58,702 nt of DNA from Candidatus Brockarchaeota archaeon (lineage in GTDB: Archaea > Thermoproteota > EX4484-205 > JAAOZP01). The translations under genes and the position numbers were made by a program. Below are positions 34,850 to 42,912 of this stretch, in pieces. The notes beneath the pieces were generated by a model, which had not been told where the DNA came from, made no database searches, and saw only the letters and a list, made by a program, of their open reading frames with translations. Positions within the stretch are counted from its first letter, which is position 1, and each line of letters opens with the position of its first letter. The DNA lies in contig JAFNIT010000007.1 of assembly GCA_017601345.1 (NCBI GenBank), positions 1 through 58,702 on the forward strand. The letters are read 5' to 3'.

Positions 34850-35222
34850 GTGTTGGCCTCATATAGGAAACAGGCCTCCCTCTCCATCTATAAGTATCAC
34901 CATCTCAGCTAGCGAAAAGGAGGAAGGCTTAACCAAGATGTTTCAAGTAGATACAGGGTTCTCAGGAGCAGTTGCGATAGACCAGGAGCTCATAGACCTC
35001 CTGAGTCCCCGTAGGATTGGTAGCATTCATATCGCTACTGCCACAAGCCTCGACGTTAGGACAGATCTTTACCTCGTCTATATAACGATTCTTAATATTA
35101 AGATTAATCGGCAACCGTTCGCAGCACTCAGGGCAACGCGGTGTTTAATAGGCAGGCAACTATTGGATTGTCGGAAATGGCTATTGGACAATGTGCAGAA
35201 TAAATTCTGCTTATTAAGCTAG
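34809..35222 (+). CDS. Retropepsin-like (clan AA) aspartic protease, second copy
   Basis: The active-site motif is MFQVDTGFSGAVAID (D48-T49-G50 from the ATG at 34809), followed by RIGSIHIATATSLDVR and the late CLIGRQLLDCRKWLLD block. At 137 aa it is a single pepsin-like lobe and must dimerise. The ATG lies inside the upstream gene; a TTG at 34830 is an alternative start, and both give the same domain. No export signal is visible. Tight coupling to a DNA-binding DUF5678-like protein mirrors the operon at 11569-12313. Confidence 0.75.
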   Translation: MLEGRGSLSQSGFKCWPHIGNRPPSPSISITISASEKEEGLTKMFQVDTGFSGAVAIDQELIDLLSPRRIGSIHIATATSLDVRTDLYLVYITILNIKINRQPFAALRATRCLIGRQLLDCRKWLLDNVQNKFCLLS

Positions 35223-35525
35223 TACTAATCAGACTGGCCAGAATTGCTATATCAGTTTCATCAGGCTTTGGCACGCCTTATAGAGCATTTACACTACACC
35301 ATCTCTTTCCTCTGCAAATTTAAGAGCAAGTCACTCGACAAAGTTAAGAATCTATGAATGAAAAAGTTCTTTACATCGCATGAGGTTTAAGAAGTAGTAA
35401 TAGAGGATGAAACACAGCCATTTACCGGTGTCCATCATTAACTTGGATAAAATCGTTCTTTGAGATCTGTTTCCAAGTTCCGGTAGTTTTCCTGTGCAGA
35501 CATTTGAGTAAAAAATTGCACAAGT
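35223..35525. other. Spacer, no gene seen
   Basis: About 300 nt contain no recognisable frame. It ends in the promoter of the small-protein operon. Confidence 0.4.
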
Positions 35526-35534
35526 CTTATAAAC
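35526..35534 (+). promoter_or_regulatory. TATA box for the small-protein operon
   Basis: CTTATAAAC lies about 36 nt before the ATG at 35566, giving a leader of about 10 nt. Confidence 0.45.
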
Positions 35535-35565
35535 TATGGCATCGTTCAACTAACAGTGATGCAGT

Positions 35566-35883
35566 ATGGGAGAGGAAGGGAAGAAGGTGAAGGATACTGA
35601 GGAGCTAAGAGAAGTATTTAAAACATTAAGAGAAGAAGTACCTGGATTATTAAAAGAAATTGTGAATCCGCTTAAAGAACTGATGGGCACTTCTCTAACG
35701 GAGGAGCAGGCAAGAGAAAAAGCGAGGGCAATAGCCGTCTTTTATAAAGAGTTAGTATCTTCAGGAATGAGAGAAGAAGTTGCTTTAGACCTTGTTAAGA
35801 GTCAGTTTATTAGTCCAGCGGAGATTATTAAAAGCGTATTAGGACGTGCTCCTCAGGGTGAAAGGAAGGAAGAGAGTAAATAA
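35566..35883 (+). CDS. Small helical protein of unknown function
   Basis: This 105-aa, highly charged, all-helical protein has a middle helix pair (LKEIVNPLKELMG) and a closing region AVFYKELVSSGMREEVALDLV. The pattern YKxLxxxGMxxExAxxLV is common in small archaeal proteins of unknown role. No TM segment or metal motif is seen. It heads a three-gene run with 15 nt to the next gene, whose product is a one-TM protein carrying a similar HIAYKIAEHIF helix. The gene is probably real, with function unknown. Confidence 0.65.
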   Translation: MGEEGKKVKDTEELREVFKTLREEVPGLLKEIVNPLKELMGTSLTEEQAREKARAIAVFYKELVSSGMREEVALDLVKSQFISPAEIIKSVLGRAPQGERKEESK

Positions 35884-35898
35884 GACTTACGATTCCAA

Positions 35899-36186
35899 AT
35901 GAGAAAAGCATTACAAATACTAGTAACCTTAGCTGAAATTACTGTAACCTTTTTAAAATTACTACCTTATTTTTTGTGGGTTTATCTGAATTTTAACTAT
36001 CTAAACCTTAAGATTAAAAGAAACAGGAAGAAGATGGCAAAAGCATTGAAGAAAGAAAATATTCCTGAGCATATTGCATACAAAATAGCTGAACATATTT
36101 TTCCAGAGATGAGTTTCCGATTGTGGCAGATCTCTTCCTTCGGTTCTGGAAAAATGGTGGAACGCTTTGGAAAACGTAATAGATGA
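35899..36186 (+). CDS. Single-TM basic protein of unknown function
   Basis: The 95-aa product has one long hydrophobic segment near the N-terminus (LVTLAEITVTFLKLLPYFLW, about 8-27) and then a strongly basic stretch (KIKRNRKKMAKALKKEN) that should lie on the cytoplasmic side. It ends inside the start of the coiled-coil winged-helix gene, a 20-nt overlap, so the two are co-translated. It may anchor its neighbours to the membrane. No family is recognised. Confidence 0.6.
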   Translation: MRKALQILVTLAEITVTFLKLLPYFLWVYLNFNYLNLKIKRNRKKMAKALKKENIPEHIAYKIAEHIFPEMSFRLWQISSFGSGKMVERFGKRNR

Positions 36187-36556
36187 ACTCGTTAGGAAAA
36201 TTAAGCTCCTAGAAGAAGAGCTTGAGAAAGAGAAAGAATTGAATAGGGAAGTACTAAGGGAGCTTGCGATAATAAAGGACGTAGCACTCATAGGCTCAGA
36301 GATCTATAAGACTTCAAAAAAGATAACTCTCTTATCTAAGAGCCTTAAAGCGGGAACATTAGCCAAGGAAATAACTGAAACGCTGTTAAGCGAGGGTCCG
36401 TTAAACATCTCACAGTTGACGAACCTCCTGAGAAGAATAAGGGGTAAAGCATCTAGGAAGACTGTTGCAAAAAAACTTGAGGAATTGGAAAAGCTGGGAC
36501 TCGTAGAGACAGTTGAAGGAAAGAAGAGTGAAAAGCTTTTCAAAATAAAGGAATAA
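36167..36556 (+). CDS. Coiled-coil plus winged-helix protein
   Basis: This 129-aa protein, with a TTG start overlapping the upstream gene, has an N-terminal coiled coil (LVRKIKLLEEELEKEKELNRE, about 8-30). Its C-terminal winged helix (about 65-129) reads LLSEGPLNISQLTNLLRRI and then KASRKTVAKKLEELEKLGLV. It probably dimerises through the coil and binds DNA. Being coupled to a membrane protein and a helical protein suggests a membrane-linked transcription switch, but that is inference. Confidence 0.65.
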   Translation: MENVIDELVRKIKLLEEELEKEKELNREVLRELAIIKDVALIGSEIYKTSKKITLLSKSLKAGTLAKEITETLLSEGPLNISQLTNLLRRIRGKASRKTVAKKLEELEKLGLVETVEGKKSEKLFKIKE

Positions 36557-36564
36557 AAGAAAAA

Positions 36565-36572
36565 TTTATATA
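36565..36572 (+). promoter_or_regulatory. TATA box for the membrane protein at 36604
   Basis: TTTATATA lies about 36 nt before the ATG at 36604, with GGTGAT (36594-36599) as a possible ribosome-binding site. Confidence 0.5.
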
Positions 36573-36603
36573 CAGCACCCTATTATAACATTTGGTGATA
36601 TTG

Positions 36604-37245
36604 ATGAGTCAACCTCTATTTGATGCCTTAAAGCTTTTTGGAGATTCCGCTAAAATAATGATTATTGCAACCACCCTGCTTTTGATATCACTCTCAATGA
36701 TATTAACTTTACCCTCTATGATGGTAAGTGCTCTTTTGAGGTTTTATAATATTGAAGGCATTGCTACAGGATACATTATACTTGCAGCCATATTGGCTTT
36801 ATCGTCATTATTATTGATTTTCGTATCAATTTACGGCATGCTTGTAAATTCGGCATATCATTTTGCAAGCTATAGAAGCGATTTATCTGTTGTCAAAAAT
36901 TATATTCAATTGAGCTTTATTGGAGGCATAATACTTGCTATTTTAGGAATACTACTTTACGGACTCGGATTTTTTATAAGCCCATTAGCTACAGGTGCAG
37001 GGCTTCCACTATTCACAATCGGTTTATTTATGTTATGGCTTGGAGGAATAGGTTTATCAACACTTTGTTTCAAGCTTTATGAAGAATTTAAATCAATCCC
37101 AATGCTAATATCCGGAATATTTTTTCTAATAATGGGAGTAATATCGTTAGTCTCATGGGTACTTATACATATTGAGGCAAGAAGTTTGATGACTAAAATT
37201 GCCGGACCGGGCGGTACAGTGGCGGTTATACCTCCACCTCCCTGA
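36604..37245 (+). CDS. Multi-TM membrane protein with proline tail
   Basis: This 213-aa protein from the ATG at 36604 (MSQPLFDALKLF) has about five hydrophobic segments (for example IIATTLLLISLSMILTLPSM, and others near 55-80, 95-120, 125-145 and 160-185). A Gly-Val-rich end finishes in IPPPP. In-frame upstream starts at 36592 are disfavoured by the promoter and ribosome-binding site. No family is recognised. Confidence 0.65.
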   Translation: MSQPLFDALKLFGDSAKIMIIATTLLLISLSMILTLPSMMVSALLRFYNIEGIATGYIILAAILALSSLLLIFVSIYGMLVNSAYHFASYRSDLSVVKNYIQLSFIGGIILAILGILLYGLGFFISPLATGAGLPLFTIGLFMLWLGGIGLSTLCFKLYEEFKSIPMLISGIFFLIMGVISLVSWVLIHIEARSLMTKIAGPGGTVAVIPPPP

Positions 37246-37519
37246 CTAATGTGACTTAGATATAATAGCATGAAACAATCTTTCTAAAATTTTAAAATCC
37301 CATTTTTCATCAATAAGACAATTATTTGAAATACCTTAGGAATTTTCCTACTTTAGAAACCGTCTTCATAAGGGAGACTAGCTTATAATTCTTTTACCCA
37401 CCTCAATCTGCTCTTTAACATCTCCAACTATATTAAATTATTGCAGTAGGTGATGTAGATAAAAACTATAGGTGAAGAAGAGGAACTAGCTATGTTTGCT
37501 ATCGGCGTATGACAATACT

Positions 37520-37528
37520 CTTATAAAT
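37520..37528 (+). promoter_or_regulatory. TATA box for hypA
   Basis: CTTATAAAT is centred 26 nt upstream of the hypA ATG at 37550, an ideal leaderless spacing. The rest of 37246-37519 shows no gene. Confidence 0.5.
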
Positions 37529-37549
37529 TACACGCATTGAAACAACTGC

Positions 37550-37957
37550 ATGCATGAGTGGGCTTTAGCGGAGTCTGTGATAAAAACCGTCTTGAAGATT
37601 GCTGAGGAGAAGGATATAGAAAAGGTTACTGAAGTCAAGATAAGGATTGGCGAGATGCAGCAATTGGAGCAGGAGGTTTTTAAGACAGCACTTTTACAAT
37701 TAAGGCCCATCAAGCTTAATGAAACAGAGTTTATAATAGAGATTGATAAAACAAAATTGAGATGTAAAAACTGTAATTACGAATGGTTTTTCGATAGAGA
37801 GGTTTTTGGAGAAGAGGTTTTGGAAGCAATACATTTCCTACCGGAGGTTGCCCATGCCTATGTTAAATGTCCCAAATGTGGAAGCCGAGATTTCGAAATC
37901 GCTGAAGGTCGCGGAGTATGGATTGATAGCGTTAAAGGGTTGAGGAAAAATGGTTGA
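37550..37957 (+). CDS. hypA: HypA hydrogenase nickel-insertion protein
   Basis: This 135-aa protein has the essential N-terminal MHEWALAESV (H2 is the nickel ligand) and a zinc site from C72/C75 (RCKNCNYEW) and C107/C110 (KCPKCGS). The long insert between the two pairs is typical of archaeal HypA. It delivers Ni to [NiFe]-hydrogenase. The start is the ATG placed ideally by the TATA box. The MinD-type ATPase gene overlaps it by 8 nt. No hydrogenase structural gene lies in this window. Confidence 0.93.
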   Translation: MHEWALAESVIKTVLKIAEEKDIEKVTEVKIRIGEMQQLEQEVFKTALLQLRPIKLNETEFIIEIDKTKLRCKNCNYEWFFDREVFGEEVLEAIHFLPEVAHAYVKCPKCGSRDFEIAEGRGVWIDSVKGLRKNG

Positions 37958-38672
37958 CCCTCGGTTAAGCATTATTCAAGAGAGGATAAGAGACGTTAAT
38001 AGGGTTGTGGCTGTTTCAAGCGGTAAGGGCGGTGTTGGGAAGAGCCTTCTAGCTTCTACGCTCGCACTATTGCTAGCAAGGGGAAAATGGAGTATTGGTC
38101 TTTTCGACCTGGATTTCACAAGTCCATCGACCCATTTGATTTTAGGCATTAGAGGAATATTGCCAACGGAGGATAAGGGGATCGTACCCCCTTTAGTTCA
38201 CGGCTTGAAATACATGTCAGTAATTTACTATTCGCAAGATAAAATGGTACCTTTAAGAGGCACAGATTTCTCTAATGCGTTAATCGAACTACTCTCCGTT
38301 ACGAAATGGGGTAAGCTTGATTTCCTAATCGTAGACATGCCGCCAGGTATTGGAGACGCCACGCTCGATCTCATACGTTTCGTGAAAAAAGCAGAGTTCC
38401 TAATAGTTACAACGTCTTCTCCACTGGCATTTGAAACAGTTAAGAAGCTGATGACGATGCTTAAAGAACTTGGAGTTCCAATACTCGGTGTCGTGGAAAA
38501 TATGAAGACAGGGAGAAGCAACATTCAGCAAGAAGCTCTTAAGCTTGGTGTCAGATTTCTTGGAGAAATACCCTATGATCCGAGGGTTGAGAATAGTCTT
38601 GGGAATGCTTACGAATTGTTAAAAACGGTTTTTGCCAGTAGGGTTGGCGATATCGTTAAGCATTTGACATAG
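37950..38672 (+). CDS. Mrp/MinD-type ATPase, HypA partner (archaeal HypB-like)
   Basis: This 240-aa P-loop protein has a deviant Walker A (AVSSGKGGVGKSLL, with KGGVGKS at 26-32), switch-like FDLDFTSPSTHL, and IVDMPPGIGDATLD. In Thermococcus a Mrp/MinD-family ATPase binds HypA and takes the place of the GTPase HypB in nickel delivery. The 8-nt overlap with hypA argues for that role rather than a general Fe-S carrier. Mrp/NBP35-type iron-sulfur carriers usually have a CxxC motif near the end, and none is seen here. Confidence 0.85.
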   Translation: MVDPRLSIIQERIRDVNRVVAVSSGKGGVGKSLLASTLALLLARGKWSIGLFDLDFTSPSTHLILGIRGILPTEDKGIVPPLVHGLKYMSVIYYSQDKMVPLRGTDFSNALIELLSVTKWGKLDFLIVDMPPGIGDATLDLIRFVKKAEFLIVTTSSPLAFETVKKLMTMLKELGVPILGVVENMKTGRSNIQQEALKLGVRFLGEIPYDPRVENSLGNAYELLKTVFASRVGDIVKHLT

Positions 38673-38743
38673 CGGGGAACGGGATACGGCAATAAACTTA
38701 AAATAAGGTTAATGAGGCCACGGACTCATGAATCAAACTGGCC

Positions 38744-39090
38744 TCAGAAGTTTAGAGGAGCGGTATCTCTCACTTTTGATCTTAACCTCGGTAATCCAAT
38801 AATTATGAGCGGGAAAGGCAGTAATGCGAACAAAGATAGTCGGTAATCCATGGTGAATATTATGATTCCTATTCCAATTATTAAAAGAACATTAATTAAC
38901 AGGCTCGGTATTCCCCAAACCAGAAACCATTGAACTCTTCCGATACCGTCGGTAATTCTTGAGATAATTCTGCCAGTACTCATCTTATCATAAAAAGACA
39001 TTGAAAGACTTGTAAATGTGCATAAAGGTATTTTCTCATGCTGTAAACCAATTTCTGGCTTAGTAATGAAAGCGAATAGTTTTGGATAAA
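38744..39090 (-). pseudogene. ABC-exporter transmembrane-domain fragment
   Basis: The main piece (38744-39001) reads SFYDKMSTGRIISRITDGIG and then two membrane segments (FLVWGIPSLLINVLLIIGI and a FALLPFPLIIIG segment). Just upstream, in a shifted frame, LSQKLVYSMRKYLYAHLQ gives the expected preceding helix, so a frameshift lies near 39005. The remaining membrane helices and the whole ATPase domain are absent. It resembles the intact exporters at 45414-48984 and may be a relic of a third. Confidence 0.65.
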
Positions 39091-39123
39091 AACATTCCGA
39101 GATTGAGAAAAACCGACGGCGAA

Positions 39124-40971
39124 TTATTTAAGCTGAGCATCACATAAAGTTTTGAAGCCGTCTTCTTTAACAAAGAAAGAGAATACTGGGCATTTTGCCA
39201 AACACGCCCCGTATTCGCATCTTAAGCATAATTGGCCATCTACGATAGGAATTTTTGAAACTAATTTGACAGCACCTACTGGACAATTATCCACACAAGA
39301 ACCACAGCCCTTACATAGCAATGCCTTTGCAACCAGACCAGAGATTTTATTTAGAATAAGTTTGATGCTTTTTTCCTCAACGAAATCGATTACTATCATG
39401 TTTTCTGAAATACAAGCCTTAAAAACATCGCCAGATACAGTAAGCGAATCACCTTTTAAAATGGTTTCACCGAGTGAAGAAGCCATGTTAGCCAAGGTTG
39501 CAATCGGAATAGCGACATTGAAGAAAACTGTTACACGGGTTTTCTCGCGATTGATTGAAACTGTTTTGAGAAGCGTGCGGTTTAAAGCGTTCTCATTATA
39601 GCCTTCTAATCCGAGTTCTTCAATAAACCTTAGCATTTTACTGGGCAGTTTCAACCATCTCCAGAGGTGGTATGAAGCCCATTCTCTACGAAGATTTTTC
39701 TCAGAAGCCCATTTGTACAGGCGATCCTCCCAATTACGCCATAAGTCGGGATGCAGCTTCTCTACGATTTTGAACTCAGCTATTCTGCATGCTGGACACA
39801 TGAAGCAGCCGATTCTATCCAAACCCTTGAAGTACAGCGGGTTTACTAGATCGATCTTGTTGTTCAACATTAAATAGAGCCAGACTTGGAGCATCGACCA
39901 GTCGTTTATCGGACTTGCTACTAGGGCAGACTTTATCCAATAGTTTACCCAAACATTCCGAGACCTTGCTCTTTCAAGGGATTCCCGTTTCCTCTGACCT
40001 ACTAGAGATAATACTTCGCCCTGGGATAGGAATGCCCGAGAAGTCGGTATCAGCTTACATACCTTACAACACCATCTATAGTCTCTTGCAGGAGGACCGA
40101 ATGATTCGAAGTAATCCCAAAAACTATTCCCGGCATCGGCAATCATCAGCTTTAAACCAAGCTTTAACGCTACTTCGTCAACGTTCCTAATGGTCTCAGG
40201 CATTTCCAAGCCGGTATTGTTGAAGAAGAGCAATGGTTCTATTCCAGATTTTAAAGTCAACAAGAGGAGTATCAGACTATCCTTTCCACCCGAGTAGGAA
40301 ACTACTACTGGCCTACGGAATCTTTGCTGAATGTGTATGATGAATCTGCATGCCCTCGACCCTTCTCTCGTAAGGTAGTACTCGTTAGCGTTCAAAACAT
40401 CCTTTAATGAAGCCCTATACCCCTCGGTTTTCTCAACCTTCTTCCAAACTCTTTCTACAAGCAATCCTTTGGCTGTTGATTCGCCAAGCCCAGCCACGTT
40501 CCCATTGGAATCTATTAAGGGGAGGAAGACTCCGGGGGTTTGAAAACTGCTTTCGCTTAAAAACATGCCCTCGCTTAAACCATTGTTGCCAATCCTAAGG
40601 CCGATGCCTTCTTTCTCCCAAAGCCTAACGCATCCCTCAGCAAGAGGCTTGAAACGCCAGGAGAGCGTGTAAAAGTCGAAAAATACTCTACCTATCGATA
40701 CACCGTCTTGAATAATCTCGTAAGCCTGGTCGAGAAAATGGAGACTCGTTAAAATAGTCGGATGATCTTTTAAAACGATAGAATCAGTAACATCTTCCCC
40801 ATAGCAATTTACCATAGCCTCCCTTATTATCTCAAAGTCCCCTTGGAAGGCTGGACGTGGATCAGTATATGGAGGCAGCAGGATCTTCTTCGCTTCAGAC
40901 CCGCACTTATTACACTTCTCTCCTAAGAGGGGGACGTTACACTCTCTACACCAAGGCAGGATCATCTGCAT
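39124..40971 (-). CDS. Zinc-ribbon / PAPS-reductase-like / ferredoxin fusion protein
   Basis: This 615-aa protein has three recognisable parts. An N-terminal zinc ribbon uses C8, C11, C20 and C23. A central PAPS-reductase (PP-loop) domain has VVVSYSGGKDS (residues 222-232) and extra cysteine clusters (RWCCKVCK about 300-306 and CFMCPAC 389-395). A C-terminal two-cluster ferredoxin reads CKGCGSCVDNCPVGA and LCLRCEYGACLAKCP. Residues 40-200 form an extra domain, possibly PUA-like. Such archaeal proteins could reduce adenylylated sulfate or thiolate RNA; the substrate is not known. It stands alone on its strand. Confidence 0.85.
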   Translation of the reverse strand: MQMILPWCRECNVPLLGEKCNKCGSEAKKILLPPYTDPRPAFQGDFEIIREAMVNCYGEDVTDSIVLKDHPTILTSLHFLDQAYEIIQDGVSIGRVFFDFYTLSWRFKPLAEGCVRLWEKEGIGLRIGNNGLSEGMFLSESSFQTPGVFLPLIDSNGNVAGLGESTAKGLLVERVWKKVEKTEGYRASLKDVLNANEYYLTREGSRACRFIIHIQQRFRRPVVVSYSGGKDSLILLLLTLKSGIEPLLFFNNTGLEMPETIRNVDEVALKLGLKLMIADAGNSFWDYFESFGPPARDYRWCCKVCKLIPTSRAFLSQGEVLSLVGQRKRESLERARSRNVWVNYWIKSALVASPINDWSMLQVWLYLMLNNKIDLVNPLYFKGLDRIGCFMCPACRIAEFKIVEKLHPDLWRNWEDRLYKWASEKNLRREWASYHLWRWLKLPSKMLRFIEELGLEGYNENALNRTLLKTVSINREKTRVTVFFNVAIPIATLANMASSLGETILKGDSLTVSGDVFKACISENMIVIDFVEEKSIKLILNKISGLVAKALLCKGCGSCVDNCPVGAVKLVSKIPIVDGQLCLRCEYGACLAKCPVFSFFVKEDGFKTLCDAQLK

Positions 40972-41074
40972 TCTTTACTTTTCAACAATTCATTGAAGTT
41001 TAAACCTTAAATAATGTTTCTCTAAATAACTAGCAATGCCACATATGACGATGTAAGGATTCTAAGGAGGAGGG

Positions 41075-41100
41075 TTAAGGCCTTTTTACAAGAGCCTTAA
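41075..41100. repeat. Short inverted repeat downstream of the ABC-2 operon
   Basis: TTAAGGC (41075-41081) and GCCTTAA (41094-41100) could pair around a 12-nt spacer that includes a run of five T. It lies between the 3' end of the permease gene and the start of the PAPS-reductase-like gene. It may be a terminator hairpin or chance. Confidence 0.3.
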
Positions 41101-41190
41101 AGCCTAAAATTTGAGGATTATGACCTAGCGGCCTTTTTATTAGAACAAGCAGTGTAACTCTACCTTAAATTACTGGGAAAAAAGGCTTTT

Positions 41191-42816
41191 TCATTCTCTG
41201 GTCTTAATTACGAGGATGATGACTATTGCGAACTCGACGATTGAGGAAATTAGGAAACCGATTATACTTACTGTTTCCGAAAAGACAATTTCTAGAAGGT
41301 ATTTTAAGAGGCTAGGCATCGTAGCAAGAAAGATACTCAAAATAAATAAACGAGTGAATTTGGAAATAGTCAAACGTACGTTGAAGGAGGCTTTCCCAAT
41401 GTTTTTAATTATTTGCCTTGTGAGAAAAGCTATAGCAGAGAATACGGCGGGGACATTGCCTATTCCGCTGTATAGTAATATGGTTGGGAGGAAGTTTGGA
41501 ATCCTTATTGAAATAAGTGCAAAAATAGAAGCTATGATAAGGTAGTATGTAAATGAGAAAAAAACCTTAGAGAACAGTAGAGTGCGTTTCCTAATGGGTA
41601 AGCTTCCAACATAGGAGTAAGCCTGTTCCTCCAAAGCAATTAATAAAGGCGGCAAGAGTATGATAAAAAGTAAAATTACAAATGAGAGGGGTATTCCCGA
41701 TGTTTCAAGATAAAAGCCTTCTCCCATTGTCGAAAAATTATAGAGCATTAATCCGATTAGGATTGTGAAACCAAATGGCATCAATAGTATAGTACTAATG
41801 TTGAACGGAGAGCCAAGAATTATCTTAAGATCCTTTTTAACTATCCCAAGCCACGGTTTACTAGGCTTAATGCTTATCTCTTTTACTCTCCCCCTAAAGA
41901 ACCCAGAAGCTGTTCTAAAGCATCCGACATTGCCAATTGTCTTAGTAAACCACTTAAGTGATATCGCAGCCATTATTAAATAGGCAAAGGATGAAAACAA
42001 AGAAGATGTGAATGTAGTGAGACTGTATGAATTAATGGAGGTCGCATACGAAGCTAGGAATCCGAAAGATAGCGGGTATAAAAAAGCTAATATTGGTGAA
42101 TCCCTGCCTAAAGTAAGAGCGTAGTATAATGCTTCGAAAGTGAAATTGATTACGAAATATACGAATAGGAAGGGAATAGACCATAATATTGTGTAAATTA
42201 TCCTCAAGACCGACTTCCCCCTAGTAAGCACTTTAAAATAGAAGAGTGATGCAAAAAAGACAGCTATGCTCATTCCAAAGATCTCAGCCGTCACAACGCT
42301 AAGTAAAACTAAAAAAGCACCCAGAATAGATCCATATAAGACACCGTAGGTAATGGGGATTATTATTGTTGTAATGGCCAGTGAAACTTCGAACGCTCTA
42401 ATAAAAGACATTAAGAGGATCTTCAAAACCTCCTCCATAGACAGTGGTAGAGTAATTAGAAACTCAGATACTCTGGAAGAGATTAAATTAACGATCCACC
42501 ACATTTTATCAAATATGAAAAAGTATATTATCAAGCAAAGCATAATTGAAACATAGTATACGGAAGCTAAAATGCCCATTTTGGAATGAAGCTCCATAGC
42601 AACCAATATTTGAAAGAAGTTAAAAATAGCTATGACAAGTGGCTGTAAGAACTTAGATAAAAACGTTAAATTCTTTGGCGGCTTTTTAAAAACATCTTTT
42701 GCCTCTTGGAGAGGGCCTCCGCCAGTACGTATAGAAAATAACGATTGAAACTCTATTTCATGACATATTCTCCTAGATATTTCCCAGAGCTCCGATATGC
42801 TTCTGTGTTCTCCCAT
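41191..42816 (-). CDS. ABC-2-type transporter permease, subunit 2
   Basis: This 541-aa membrane protein has about twelve hydrophobic segments. A cytoplasmic N-terminus (SELWEISRRICHEIEFQSLF) is shared with its paralogue upstream, and both carry the WLGIVKKDLKI block in the middle followed by PLLIALEEQAYSYVGSLPI. The shared PPxLxxxExxAYSYxGSLPxxRxT motif is characteristic of large ABC-2 exporters. It is the last gene of an operon with an ATPase and another permease (96 nt between the permeases). The substrate is unknown. Confidence 0.8.
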   Translation of the reverse strand: MGEHRSISELWEISRRICHEIEFQSLFSIRTGGGPLQEAKDVFKKPPKNLTFLSKFLQPLVIAIFNFFQILVAMELHSKMGILASVYYVSIMLCLIIYFFIFDKMWWIVNLISSRVSEFLITLPLSMEEVLKILLMSFIRAFEVSLAITTIIIPITYGVLYGSILGAFLVLLSVVTAEIFGMSIAVFFASLFYFKVLTRGKSVLRIIYTILWSIPFLFVYFVINFTFEALYYALTLGRDSPILAFLYPLSFGFLASYATSINSYSLTTFTSSLFSSFAYLIMAAISLKWFTKTIGNVGCFRTASGFFRGRVKEISIKPSKPWLGIVKKDLKIILGSPFNISTILLMPFGFTILIGLMLYNFSTMGEGFYLETSGIPLSFVILLFIILLPPLLIALEEQAYSYVGSLPIRKRTLLFSKVFFSFTYYLIIASIFALISIRIPNFLPTILLYSGIGNVPAVFSAIAFLTRQIIKNIGKASFNVRLTISKFTRLFILSIFLATMPSLLKYLLEIVFSETVSIIGFLISSIVEFAIVIILVIKTRE

Positions 42817-42912
42817 CCAGCAGGAAAAAACGATTAGAATTTCTTTATAAAGATTAAAGATATAGCAAGTGCTTAATTACCGTTAATAATTAAAAATATA
42901 AGGTGAAAACAG

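Noticed and set aside
39911-40190. 91-residue plus-strand frame within the PAPS-reductase-like gene
   Set aside because: Antisense to the conserved PP-loop and cysteine-cluster coding sequence.
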